7,325 bases of DNA from Minisyncoccota bacterium (GTDB taxonomy: Bacteria; Patescibacteriota; Minisyncoccia; Phycocordibacterales; GCA-2747955), in contig JAGLGQ010000008.1 of the NCBI GenBank assembly GCA_023143935.1, forward strand, positions 1 to 7,325, written 5' to 3'. The position numbers were made by a program, and so were the translations under genes. Of this stretch, positions 1 through 6,257 are shown in pieces (position 1 is the first letter of the stretch; the number at the start of each line of letters is the position of its first letter). The notes below the pieces were generated by a model. It saw only the letters and a program-made list of their open reading frames with translations, was not told the origin of the DNA and made no database searches.

Positions 1-899
1 GTGAATACAACATCTGTTATATCTCTTCTGTTAATTTTTTGAAAAGAAATTATAGCCTTTTTAACTTCATTTATAATTCGTTCTAAATCAACTGGAATAT
101 CTGTTGTTGTGCCTATAGTTTCTCTAAGCATTTTTGCCGCCTGACTATTTACTTCACCATTTAAACTTGAAGTATTTTCTTCTCCCCTAAACCGAGAAAG
201 CATTTTTGCAGAACCAATATTTATAATATGTGATTTTCTAATAATTCCATGTTCAACAATATAAAATTTAGTAACCGACGAACCAATATCTACTATAGCG
301 GTTGTGTTTCTTTCATATTTTACCACTGCCCTAATAGTAGAAAAAGTTTCAACCTCTAAAAAATTTAATTCTAACCCAACTACGGAAGCAATATTTGCAT
401 ATTGATTTAATGTTTCTTTATGAATAGCTACAACTAAAATATCATTATTTTCACTATTTCTCTCTTTTTCATTTAATGCAGGTAAAATAGACCAATCCAT
501 TTGAACTTCGGAGATTGGAACGGGGATATATTTTCTTGCTTCCATTTTAACTATTTTATCTAATTTATTTTTCTCTATAGTTTTTGGTAATTTTAAATTA
601 AACATTAAGGTTGATTTTAATGGAATGGCAAAAGCAGCTATTTTTGTATCTACTTGTGCCTCTTTTATTAAATCTTTCAATGCTTCTGCAATTTTATCAT
701 CAGATAAATTAACGGTTTTTCCAATTTCTTTTCCACCATAAATAGAAAGGGATATTTCTCCAAAAGTATCTAAAACAGCTACTCCTTTTTTTAAGGAAAG
801 CTGTACAACTTTTATGGATGAGGAGCCGATATCTACTCCCAAAACTTTGTTTGTTTTTTTATTACCAAACAACATTTTTATATTATTAAATATAGACAT
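1..899 (-). CDS. pilM: Type IV pilus assembly protein PilM (partial, C-terminus off window)
   Basis: I translated this by hand: 299 codons are open from ATG at 899 down to the window edge, with no stop. PilM is a cytoplasmic actin-like (FtsA-fold) ATP-binding protein that binds the N-terminal tail of PilN and links the PilNO inner-membrane complex to the pilus motors. Visible motifs are the phosphate-1 loop LGVDIGSSSIKVVQL (residues 20-34), the PilM-typical segment EARKYIPVPISEVQMDW (120-136), and the phosphate-2 loop AIVDIGSSVTKFYIV (201-215). The protein is cut at about residue 299, where the adenosine-binding GG motif would begin, so some 50-60 residues are missing by family length. There is no signal peptide or membrane segment, as expected. 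A second ATG at codon 9 is a possible start. The cut is caused by the window edge and is not evidence of a broken gene. pilN/pilO may follow outside the window (inference). No cysteines are present. Confidence 0.93.
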   Translation of the reverse strand, partial: MSIFNNIKMLFGNKKTNKVLGVDIGSSSIKVVQLSLKKGVAVLDTFGEISLSIYGGKEIGKTVNLSDDKIAEALKDLIKEAQVDTKIAAFAIPLKSTLMFNLKLPKTIEKNKLDKIVKMEARKYIPVPISEVQMDWSILPALNEKERNSENNDILVVAIHKETLNQYANIASVVGLELNFLEVETFSTIRAVVKYERNTTAIVDIGSSVTKFYIVEHGIIRKSHIINIGSAKMLSRFRGEENTSSLNGEVNSQAAKMLRETIGTTTDIPVDLERIINEVKKAIISFQKINRRDITDVVF

Positions 900-904
900 A
901 AAGA

Positions 905-913
905 TGTTATTAT
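905..913 (+). promoter_or_regulatory. Candidate extended -10 element for comF
   Basis: TGTTATTAT on the plus strand fits the extended -10 pattern TGnTATnAT. It lies 16 bases before the comF ATG at 930, giving an expected leader of about ten bases. No clear -35 is visible; its place is inside the pilM coding region. The element overlaps the pilM -10 on the opposite strand almost completely, so polymerase could probably not occupy both at once (inference). Confidence 0.45.
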
Positions 914-914
914 A
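909..914 (-). promoter_or_regulatory. Candidate -10 element for pilM
   Basis: Read on the minus strand, the 30-bp gap contains a perfect TATAAT (914 down to 909), preceded by TGCTAA. An alternative reading is an extended -10, TGCTAATAT, three bases earlier. No good -35 box is found at 16-18 bp; that position lies inside comF. The pilM ATG at 899 is only nine bases past the hexamer, so transcription would start within a few bases of the start codon and the mRNA would be nearly leaderless. If codon 9 is the real start, the leader would be about 27 nt. Confidence 0.5.
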
Positions 915-929
915 TTAGCACAAAAAGAA

Positions 930-1565
930 ATGTTTTTAAATACAATAAAAAAAATTTTAGAATCAATTTTTCCACAAAATAATACTAAAAATATAAAAAT
1001 TAAAGAAATTTTAAAAAATAGGATTTTTTATTTTAAAAAAGAACAAACAATTTATTTCTTACCTTATAAAAATAAACTGGTGAGGAAAATGCTTTATGAT
1101 TTTAAATTTAAAAAAAAATTTGTTATTTCTAAATTTTTGGGAGAAATATTATATGAAAATTTAAATGAAATTTTATATGATTTAAAAATCCAAGAAAATT
1201 TTAATAATCCAATTTTAATTCAAATTCCCATATCTTTTTCTAGAAAATTACAAAGAGGCTACGACCAAAATTCATTAATTATTAAAGAATTTTGTAAATT
1301 GGGGGGAGATAATTTTTTAAAAATAGAAAAAAATATTTTGTATAAAAAATTACTAACAAGTCCACAATCAAAAACAAAAAAGAAAAAAGAAAGATTAAAA
1401 AATATAAAAAATTCTTTTAAAGTAAGGAATGTGGAAAAAATAAAAAATAAAAATATTTTACTTTTTGATGATATAAAAACTTCGGGGGCTACTTTAAATG
1501 AAGCAAAAAAAATATTAAAAAAAGCGGGAGTTAAAAAAATAATTTTTTTAACAATAGCTCATTAA
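930..1565 (+). CDS. comF: ComF/GntX-family phosphoribosyltransferase-like protein, zinc finger absent
   Basis: A 211-residue protein of the ComF family, cytoplasmic proteins needed for DNA uptake and transformation in naturally competent bacteria. The type I phosphoribosyltransferase fold is recognisable. The family motif P..R...RG..Q.N appears as P100, R105 and RGYDQN (109-114). A Q..R..N..F segment follows (Q146, R155, N158, F163). The PRPP-binding loop is LLFDDIKTSGATLN (177-190), with the acidic pair D180/D181. The segment LPYKNKLVRKMLYDFKF (44-60) matches the usual entry into the domain. ComF proteins normally begin with a four-cysteine zinc finger after a FP motif. Here FP is kept (14-15) but no cysteine follows, and the only Cys is C122. 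About 20 percent of residues are lysine and the gene is rich in A-runs. It is divergent from pilM, another DNA-uptake/pilus gene. There is no Shine-Dalgarno sequence before the ATG. Confidence 0.88.
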   Translation: MFLNTIKKILESIFPQNNTKNIKIKEILKNRIFYFKKEQTIYFLPYKNKLVRKMLYDFKFKKKFVISKFLGEILYENLNEILYDLKIQENFNNPILIQIPISFSRKLQRGYDQNSLIIKEFCKLGGDNFLKIEKNILYKKLLTSPQSKTKKKKERLKNIKNSFKVRNVEKIKNKNILLFDDIKTSGATLNEAKKILKKAGVKKIIFLTIAH

Positions 1566-1591
1566 TTTATTTTTTCAAAAATTTAAAAATA

Positions 1592-1617
1592 AAAAACACT
1601 TAAAATTAAGTGTTTTT
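1592..1617. terminator. Bidirectional intrinsic terminator between comF and rplB
   Basis: A perfect inverted repeat with core CACTTAA/TTAAGTG (1597-1603 and 1606-1612) is extended by five A:T pairs on each side to a 12-bp stem with a minimal loop. The plus strand leaves through a T-run and the minus strand through T-runs as well. It sits 26 bp after the comF stop and 20 bp after the rplB stop, so it can end transcription from both convergent units. Confidence 0.85.
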
Positions 1618-1637
1618 AATAAATAATTTTTAAAAAA

Positions 1638-2492
1638 TTATTTTCTTTTTTTGTAATTTCTTCCACGCACTACAAAATCATTAGAATATTTTTTTGGACT
1701 TCTTGTTTTTTGTCCTTTTCCTGATGCTTTACCCCATTTTGTAACCAATCTTCTTCTTCCAACACCAGCTTTTCCTTCACCACCACCATATGGATGATCC
1801 ACTGGATTCATGGCAGAACCACGAACTTTTGGCCTTCTTCCCATATGTCTCCTTCTACCCGCTTTACCTATTTTTACTAATTTGTGATCTGAATTAGAAG
1901 CTTCCCCGATAGTAGCAAAACATTCTGCCAAAACTTTTCTTACTTCCCCAGAAGGCATTTTAAGATGAACATAATTCTCATCTAAAGCTGCCATTTCCAC
2001 AGAACTTCCAGCGGAACGCGCTAATTTTGCTCCACCATTTGGTTTTATTTCTACATTATACACAAATGTACCCACTGGAATATTTTTTAAAGCCATTCTA
2101 TTACCAAATTTAGGGTCTGCTTTTTCGGATACAATAAATTCATCACCCACTTTGGATTTTTTAGAACTTAATATGTATCTTCTCTCTCCATCTGCATAAC
2201 ATACCAAAGAAATAAAAGCTGTTCTAAATGGATCATATTCAACTGTTTCAATTTTTGCAAGAATATCTTTTTTATCAAATTTAAAATCAATTATTCTAAA
2301 ATTTTTTTTGTTACCTCCCCCTCTAAATCTAGTGGTGATTCTACCCCTATTGTTTCTTGCCCCAGTATTTTTTTTACCAAATACTAAAGATTTTTTGGGC
2401 TCATTTTTATTAGAACTTAAAAAATCTTTATAATTTATAACGGACATGTCTCTTACTCCGTTTGATGTTGGTTTTAATTTTTTTATTGCCAT
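1638..2492 (-). CDS. rplB: 50S ribosomal protein L2
   Basis: At 284 residues it is slightly longer than the roughly 275 of most bacterial L2. L2 is a primary 23S rRNA binder needed for subunit association and formation of the peptidyl transferase centre. Signature segments are NNRGRITTRFRGGG (47-60, OB-fold RNA-binding domain), GGAKLARSAG (153-162), GKAGRRRHMGRRPKVRG (209-225) and MNPVDHPYGGGEGK (228-241). The functionally important His is kept at 233, but the usual His-Pro-His is His-Pro-Tyr here. The lysine/arginine-rich C-terminal tail is intact. The gene is the last of the cluster. A 74-nt spacer separates it from rplW; it contains a possible GCTAA/TTAGC hairpin and no Shine-Dalgarno sequence. 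rpsS, the normal next gene, is absent and the terminator follows within 50 bp. Confidence 0.98.
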   Translation of the reverse strand: MAIKKLKPTSNGVRDMSVINYKDFLSSNKNEPKKSLVFGKKNTGARNNRGRITTRFRGGGNKKNFRIIDFKFDKKDILAKIETVEYDPFRTAFISLVCYADGERRYILSSKKSKVGDEFIVSEKADPKFGNRMALKNIPVGTFVYNVEIKPNGGAKLARSAGSSVEMAALDENYVHLKMPSGEVRKVLAECFATIGEASNSDHKLVKIGKAGRRRHMGRRPKVRGSAMNPVDHPYGGGEGKAGVGRRRLVTKWGKASGKGQKTRSPKKYSNDFVVRGRNYKKRK

Positions 2493-2566
2493 TTTATTTT
2501 TTTAATGCTAATTTATCGACTTAGCTAATCATAATTATTAACTTTTTTGGCGTTAGAAATTATTTT

Positions 2567-2872
2567 TTAAAGAAAAGAAATTTTATCTCCTTTCTTTAAA
2601 AAAACATACGCTTTTTTTCCTCCAGATTTTTTCCCAAATCTACCCTTAACAAAAACTTTTTTTTCAGAAATTTTTGCAATATTTACTTTAATAGGTTTAA
2701 CTTTGTAAATTCTTTCAATCTCTTTTTTAATTTCATTTTTGTTCGCATCTCTTGAAACTTCAAATGTATAAACATTTTTATCAGATAAAGTTGCTGTTTT
2801 TTCAGTAACTCTTGGTCTAATAATGATAGTTTTTGTAGTAGATGTTTTAGTATTTTTTTTATTTTCAGTCAT
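2567..2872 (-). CDS. rplW: 50S ribosomal protein L23
   Basis: At 101 residues it is normal length for L23, which binds 23S rRNA domain III at the polypeptide tunnel exit and forms the docking site for trigger factor and SRP. The family signature IIIRPRVTEKT lies at residues 16-26, followed by YTFEVSRDANKNEIKKEIE and the basic tail loop with GRFGKKSGGKKAYV (77-90), typical of the bacterial protein. A Thr/Lys-rich N-terminal extension of about 15 residues precedes the conserved core. Only five bases separate it from the rplD stop, so the two are very likely translationally coupled. The ATG has no visible Shine-Dalgarno sequence. There are no cysteines. Confidence 0.97.
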   Translation of the reverse strand: MTENKKNTKTSTTKTIIIRPRVTEKTATLSDKNVYTFEVSRDANKNEIKKEIERIYKVKPIKVNIAKISEKKVFVKGRFGKKSGGKKAYVFLKKGDKISFL

Positions 2873-2877
2873 ATTAA

Positions 2878-3540
2878 TTATTTTAATTTAGAACTTAATA
2901 ATTCAATACTTTCTACTGGATTAACTATTACCAAATATTTATATTTCAATAAATCTAATGGATTTATTTTTCTCGTTTCTTCTAATAAAATATTTGAAAA
3001 GTTTGCAAAAGATTTTAAATTATCTGCATTATATTCAGTATTTAAAATTACAGTTGAATTTCTTTTTTTGCTTAAAATATTTTCAAAACCTTTAATTTTT
3101 GAAAGACCTTTTAAAATATTTTTTGCATCTTTTGTTTTAGCTTCTTTTAGAGAAAGTGCATCTACAAAAAGAATTTCTCCGTCTTTCAACTTTTGTGAAA
3201 TTATCTGAAATAACGCTGTTATTTTCATCTTTTTGTTGATTTTTTTGTCAAAATTTCTCTCTTTTGTGGGACCAAAAGTAATTCCTCCTCCTCTCCAAAT
3301 TGGAGACCGAGATGAACCAGCCCTTGCTCTACCTGTACCTTTTTGTTTGTGTGGTTTTCTTCCACCCCCAGCAACATCACCTCTTCCTTTTGTGTGGGCG
3401 ATAGCTGCTCTTTGGTTTGACATCATTGAAACAACAACTTGATGTACTAAATCATTGTTTAATTTTAAACCAAAGATATTTTCTGGTAAATCAATACTTC
3501 CGTTTTCTTTACCTTTTATATCGTAAATGTTTGATTTCAT
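2878..3540 (-). CDS. rplD: 50S ribosomal protein L4
   Basis: The 220-residue length is usual. L4 lines the nascent-peptide tunnel, and in Escherichia coli it also represses its own S10 operon. The extended tunnel loop is well conserved: TKGRGDVAGGGRKPHKQKGT (50-69), then GRARAGSSRSPIWRGGG (70-86) and TFGP. The globular part follows, with ITALFQIISQKLKDGEILFVD (107-127) and a C-terminal NPLDLLKYKYLVI (193-205). Its ATG lies almost 300 bp from the rplC stop, an exceptionally long spacer for this gene pair, so it may have its own promoter or processing site. An AGGAG lies about 50 nt upstream, too far to serve this start. Whether L4 autoregulates here cannot be read from the sequence. Confidence 0.97.
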   Translation of the reverse strand: MKSNIYDIKGKENGSIDLPENIFGLKLNNDLVHQVVVSMMSNQRAAIAHTKGRGDVAGGGRKPHKQKGTGRARAGSSRSPIWRGGGITFGPTKERNFDKKINKKMKITALFQIISQKLKDGEILFVDALSLKEAKTKDAKNILKGLSKIKGFENILSKKRNSTVILNTEYNADNLKSFANFSNILLEETRKINPLDLLKYKYLVIVNPVESIELLSSKLK

Positions 3541-3545
3541 TTATA

Positions 3546-3574
3546 ATTTTATTATTGACCTTTTTTTCAGTCTA
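3546..3574 (-). promoter_or_regulatory. Weak candidate promoter directly upstream of rplD
   Basis: On the minus strand TAGACT (3574-3569), 17 bases, then TAAAAT (3551-3546). The -10 differs from consensus at one base and the -35 at two. Transcription would start almost at the rplD ATG (3540), similar to the arrangement at pilM. In DNA this AT-rich such matches arise by chance, so this is only a possibility suggested by the long spacer. Confidence 0.22.
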
Positions 3575-3622
3575 TTAGTAATTGGATTTTACTCCTTGAT
3601 ATTTTTTAAAAGTAATCAGCTT

Positions 3623-3646
3623 TTTTGAAAATGAAAATTTTCAAAA
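3623..3646. repeat. Perfect 10-bp stem hairpin in the rplC-rplD spacer
   Basis: TTTTGAAAAT (3623-3632) pairs perfectly with ATTTTCAAAA (3637-3646) around a GAAA loop on the plus strand (TTTC on the transcribed minus strand). It lies three bases from the next palindrome. No clean T-run follows on the minus strand, so it does not look like a standard intrinsic terminator. Confidence 0.6.
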
Positions 3647-3649
3647 TGA

Positions 3650-3684
3650 TTTGAACGAAATTTGCTCCGCAAATTTCGTTCAAA
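3650..3684. repeat. Perfect 16-bp stem palindrome in the rplC-rplD spacer
   Basis: Arms at 3650-3665 and 3669-3684 (core GAACGAAATTTGC / GCAAATTTCGTTC) are perfectly complementary around a three-base loop, TCC on plus and GGA on minus. On the minus strand the exit sequence is mixed AT without an uninterrupted T-run. The outer part, AACGAAA...TTTCGTT, and the three-base loop are shared with the palindrome at 7299-7325, which suggests a dispersed family (inference). It could act as an mRNA stabiliser, processing site or weak terminator within the cluster. Confidence 0.75.
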
Positions 3685-3734
3685 CTATTTAAAAACTTAT
3701 TTTAATTCAAAAATTTAAACTCTTTTCTATAAAA

Positions 3735-3860
3735 TTGAAATTTTTAAAACTAGATGCAGAGCGAGGCGCCGAGTAAAATTTTTACGAACCGTATTTTTAT
3801 ACGGTGAAGTTAAAATTTTACGAAGGCAACAAAGCTATGCGCTAGTTTTAGAAATTTCAA
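3735..3860. repeat. 126-bp nested imperfect inverted repeat overlapping the rplC 3' end
   Basis: Outer arms TTGAAATTTTTAAAACTAG (3735-3753) and its complement at 3842-3860 match at 18 of 19 positions. Inside them are a weakly matched pair (ATGCAGAGC at 3754-3762 against GCTATGCG at 3834-3841), a matched pair GTAAAATTTT (3773-3782) / AAAATTTTAC (3812-3821), and a central 7-bp hairpin ACCGTAT-TTTT-ATACGGT (3788-3805). The right outer arm encodes the last residues of L3 before its TAG stop. The centre is more GC-rich (GCGAGGCGCC) than its surroundings. It resembles a palindromic or MITE-like intergenic element, or a large mRNA structure. No transposase is present. Confidence 0.65.
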
Positions 3861-4452
3861 CAAGGGTACCGGGTTTTCCAGCAATAGCCCCTTTAACAAA
3901 AATTCTACTATTTTCTAAATCAATTTTTGCAATTTTTAATCCTTTAATGGTAATTCTATCGGAACCCATTCTTCCTGGCATTTTTTTACCTTTCCAAACA
4001 CGGCTAGGAGTAGTACCGGCACCAATTGAACCAACTTCTCTTTCGGCATGTTTATTACCATGAGATCTTCTTCCTCCTGAAAATCCGTGTAATTTTACAC
4101 CCCCCTGAAACCCTTTACCTTTTGAGATAGAAGAAATTTCTACCATATCTCCAGCTTTAAAAATATCTAAAGAAATTTCATCACCAATTTTATATTCTGA
4201 AGAATTATCTACCCTAAATTCTTTTACAAATTTATAAGCCCCTTTTAAATGTCCTTTTATGGCTTTTCCCAATCTACTTTCCTTTTGCTCTTCTGTTGCA
4301 ACTTGCACAGAATTATAACCGTTCTTTTCAATATTTTTTATTTGAGTAATAATATTTTTTGAAATATTTATCACAGTTGCAGGAACTGCGAATCCATCTT
4401 CATCAAATATTTGTGTCATTCGGTCTTTTTGACCTAAAATAAATTTTTTCAT
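3835..4452 (-). CDS. rplC: 50S ribosomal protein L3
   Basis: A 205-residue L3 of normal bacterial length. L3 initiates assembly of the large subunit and reaches toward the peptidyl transferase centre. The family signature is clear: SKGKGFQGGVKLHGF (110-124), HGNKHAEREVGSIGAG (131-146), then TPSRVWKGKKMPGRMGSDR (148-166). The N-terminal ILGQKDRMTQIFDEDG (5-20) is also typical. The glutamine methylated by PrmB in E. coli L3 (in its QTPGKV segment) is Thr here, as in many other bacteria. This is the only gene in the window ending in TAG. Its final residues (EISKTSA) are encoded inside an arm of the long inverted repeat, so the extreme C-terminus may have been altered by that element. A 142-nt structured spacer precedes it, and no Shine-Dalgarno sequence is visible. 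Confidence 0.97.
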   Translation of the reverse strand: MKKFILGQKDRMTQIFDEDGFAVPATVINISKNIITQIKNIEKNGYNSVQVATEEQKESRLGKAIKGHLKGAYKFVKEFRVDNSSEYKIGDEISLDIFKAGDMVEISSISKGKGFQGGVKLHGFSGGRRSHGNKHAEREVGSIGAGTTPSRVWKGKKMPGRMGSDRITIKGLKIAKIDLENSRIFVKGAIAGKPGTLVEISKTSA

Positions 4453-4507
4453 TTTGTTTTTTATTAATGAACTTAATGCTTATTTGCAAAATTGGTTCAC
4501 ACTATTG

Positions 4508-4594
4508 CTCGGTTAATCCGAGATAGATTTTGAGAGTTTTGCTCTCAATAAATTTAACAACTATTGTTGTTAAATTTATGAAAGATAAACTTTC
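4508..4594 (-). promoter_or_regulatory. Array of four tandem hairpins between rpsJ and rplC
   Basis: In transcript order (minus strand), directly after the rpsJ stop: stem GAAAG/CTTTC with a 5-nt loop (4594-4580), perfect 14-bp stem with AATA loop (4579-4548), stem TTGAGAG/CTCTCAA with 5-nt loop (4548-4530), and stem CTCGG/CCGAG with 5-nt loop (4522-4508). The first three abut with no spacer. Only the 14-bp stem is strong alone. No T-run follows the array as in an intrinsic terminator. Possible roles are an r-protein binding or attenuation leader for rplC, mRNA stabilisation, or a processing site. I do not recognise a described r-protein leader. Confidence 0.6.
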
Positions 4595-4924
4595 TTATAT
4601 CATTTTGACATCAACATTAATTCCTGAGGGTAAAGATAAATTTGTTAATGATTCCACAATCTTTTGATTGGGATTCACAATATCAATTAATCTTCTATGA
4701 ACCTTCATTTCATATTGTTCTTTCGACTCTTCGTAAACGAAGCTAGACCTGTTAACTGTCCATTTCTTAGCTTTAGTTGGAAGAGGTACTGGACCTCTCA
4801 CTTCTGCACCTAATTTATCTATGTTTTGGATAATTTCCTTTACAGCTTGATCTAATGCTTTGGATTCAAAGGCAGAAACAATAATTCTTAATTTTGACAT
4901 CGTTTCTTTTTTTGTTTCAGCCAT
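4595..4924 (-). CDS. rpsJ: 30S ribosomal protein S10
   Basis: S10 is a component of the 30S head. In E. coli it doubles as NusE, the NusB partner in transcription antitermination. The 109-residue frame carries the signature VRGPVPLPTKAKKWTV (42-57), the loop region RSSFVYEESKEQYEMKVHRR (59-78), LIDIVNP (79-85) and LPSGINVDVKM (98-108). Typical S10 is about 102 residues and begins near MSKLRI, so ATG codon 9 at 4900 is an equally good start. The longer frame places the start 20 nt after the tuf stop, and neither start has a Shine-Dalgarno sequence. The tuf-rpsJ adjacency is the classical str/S10 operon junction. No cysteines are present. Confidence 0.97.
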   Translation of the reverse strand: MAETKKETMSKLRIIVSAFESKALDQAVKEIIQNIDKLGAEVRGPVPLPTKAKKWTVNRSSFVYEESKEQYEMKVHRRLIDIVNPNQKIVESLTNLSLPSGINVDVKMI

Positions 4925-4944
4925 CTTGATTTTTGTTTGATTAA

Positions 4945-6132
4945 TTAAGCAACAATTTTTGTAACAACTCCAGCCCCTACTGTTCTACCACCCTCTCGGA
5001 TAGCAAATCTAGTTTTATCTTCCATGGCTACAGTAGTGTGTAATTTAACTTTAAAAGTAGCAGTGTCCCCTGGCATAACCATTTCTGTACCTTCCATTAA
5101 TGTTACTTCCCCAGTAACATCAGTTGTTCTAACATAAAATTGTGGTTTATAACCTGTAAAGAATGGAGTATGTCTTCCCCCTTCTTCTTTTTTCAAAACA
5201 TATACTTCAGCTTCAAACTCTGTGTGCGGAGTAATTGAACCTGGTTTTGCAAGTACTTGTCCTCTGTGAATATCTTCTTTTTTAATCCCTCTAATCAAAA
5301 TACCAGCATTATCACCAGCTTGACCTTGATCTAAAGATTTATTAAACATTTCCACTCCGATAACTGTTGTTTTTGCTGTATCTTTAATACCAACAACTTC
5401 AATTTCTTCTCCAACCTTTACAATACCTCTTTCAATCTTTCCAGTAGCAACTGTACCCCTACCTTCAATTGAAAAAATATCTTCAACTGGCATTAAGAAA
5501 TCTCCATCAACATCTCTTTCTGGAATTTCAAACCATGTATCCATTTGTTTTACTAATTCAAGAACTTTTTCTATCCATTCGTCTTTTGCTTCTGCTTCAA
5601 CAGCTTTAAGCGCTGAACCCTGAATAAATGGAGTATTTTCTCCATCAAATCCATATTGAGTAAGAACTTCTCTAATTTCTTCCTCAACAAGCATTACCAT
5701 TTCTTCATCGTCTACCATGTCCATCTTGTTTAAGAAAACAATCATTTTTGGAACACCAACTTGTTTCGCAAGAAGAATATGTTCTCTTGTTTGAGGCATA
5801 AGTCCATCAGTTGCAGCAACTACTAAAATAGCGCCATCCATCTGAGCAGCTCCAGTAATCATATTTTTAATATAATCAGCATGACCTGGTGCATCAATAT
5901 GTGCATAATGCCTTGTTTCTGATACATACTCTTGATGAGAAAGAGCAATTGTAATTCCTCTTTCTTTTTCTTCAGGAGCATTATCAATATCATCAATACT
6001 TCCTTTTGCATCAATTTTTCCATCTAAAAATAATGCATTCAAAATACCAGCTGTTAATGTTGTTTTTCCGTGATCAACATGACCTAATGTACCAACATTA
6101 ATATGTGGTTTTGATCTATCAAAATCTGCCAT
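4945..6132 (-). CDS. tuf: Translation elongation factor Tu
   Basis: At 395 residues it is normal length. EF-Tu delivers aminoacyl-tRNA to the ribosome with GTP hydrolysis. All G motifs are present: GHVDHGKT (17-24), RGITI (58-62, with the switch I Thr at 61), DAPGH (80-84, catalytic His 84), NKMD (135-138) and SAL (173-175). Domain 2 starts near [13 protein letters not shown] (224-236) and domain 3 ends with [12 protein letters not shown] (379-390). Two substitutions stand out against the common bacterial form: DCPGH is DAPGH and NKCD is NKMD. The protein has no cysteine at all. It is the first gene of the cluster, with the strong promoter about 120 nt upstream and no fusA before it. rpsJ follows 20 nt after its stop. 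No second tuf copy is seen in this window. Confidence 0.99.
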   Translation of the reverse strand: MADFDRSKPHINVGTLGHVDHGKTTLTAGILNALFLDGKIDAKGSIDDIDNAPEEKERGITIALSHQEYVSETRHYAHIDAPGHADYIKNMITGAAQMDGAILVVAATDGLMPQTREHILLAKQVGVPKMIVFLNKMDMVDDEEMVMLVEEEIREVLTQYGFDGENTPFIQGSALKAVEAEAKDEWIEKVLELVKQMDTWFEIPERDVDGDFLMPVEDIFSIEGRGTVATGKIERGIVKVGEEIEVVGIKDTAKTTVIGVEMFNKSLDQGQAGDNAGILIRGIKKEDIHRGQVLAKPGSITPHTEFEAEVYVLKKEEGGRHTPFFTGYKPQFYVRTTDVTGEVTLMEGTEMVMPGDTATFKVKLHTTVAMEDKTRFAIREGGRTVGAGVVTKIVA

Positions 6133-6171
6133 AATTTAATATCTAATTTTAATTTTTAATTTAATAATTTT

Positions 6172-6241
6172 TTGAGCAATCTCAAGGAATTTAACCTTTA
6201 AAAAATACAATTCTTTTACGATTTTTTTAATAAAAAAAATC
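6172..6241 (-). promoter_or_regulatory. tuf 5' leader with two small hairpins
   Basis: The predicted transcript from about 6251 has a leader near 118 nt. It contains an all-AT hairpin closed by G:C (GATTTTTTT at 6220-6228 against AAAAAAATC at 6233-6241) and a short TTGAG/CTCAA stem (6172-6176 and 6181-6185) followed by an A/T-rich stretch to the ATG. There is no Shine-Dalgarno sequence before the tuf start. The stems are weak, so a regulatory role is only a possibility. Confidence 0.25.
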
Positions 6242-6257
6242 ACAAAAAGTAGTCAAT

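Noticed and set aside
2493..2566. Regulatory structure between rplW and rplB
   Set aside because: Only a 5-bp GCTAA/TTAGC stem with a 9-nt loop is visible, not distinguishable from chance at this composition.
3233..3442. 69-codon open frame on the plus strand opposite rplD
   Set aside because: It lies wholly inside the highly conserved L4 loop on the other strand. Its Pro/Leu-rich translation is what the complement of Gly/Arg/Lys codons gives, so it is a shadow frame.
3592..3596. AGGAG on the minus strand as ribosome binding site for rplD or a small gene
   Set aside because: About 50 nt from the rplD ATG and no start codon at a suitable distance.
3754..3807. Short plus-strand frame starting ATGCAGAGC within the long inverted repeat
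   Set aside because: Only 18 codons, no initiation signal, and fully explained by the palindromic element.
6228..6256. Second tandem tuf promoter based on TTGACT (6256-6251)
   Set aside because: At 17-18 bp spacing the -10 candidates are TTATTA or TATTAA, poor matches inside an A/T tract. Mentioned only as a possibility under the main promoter.
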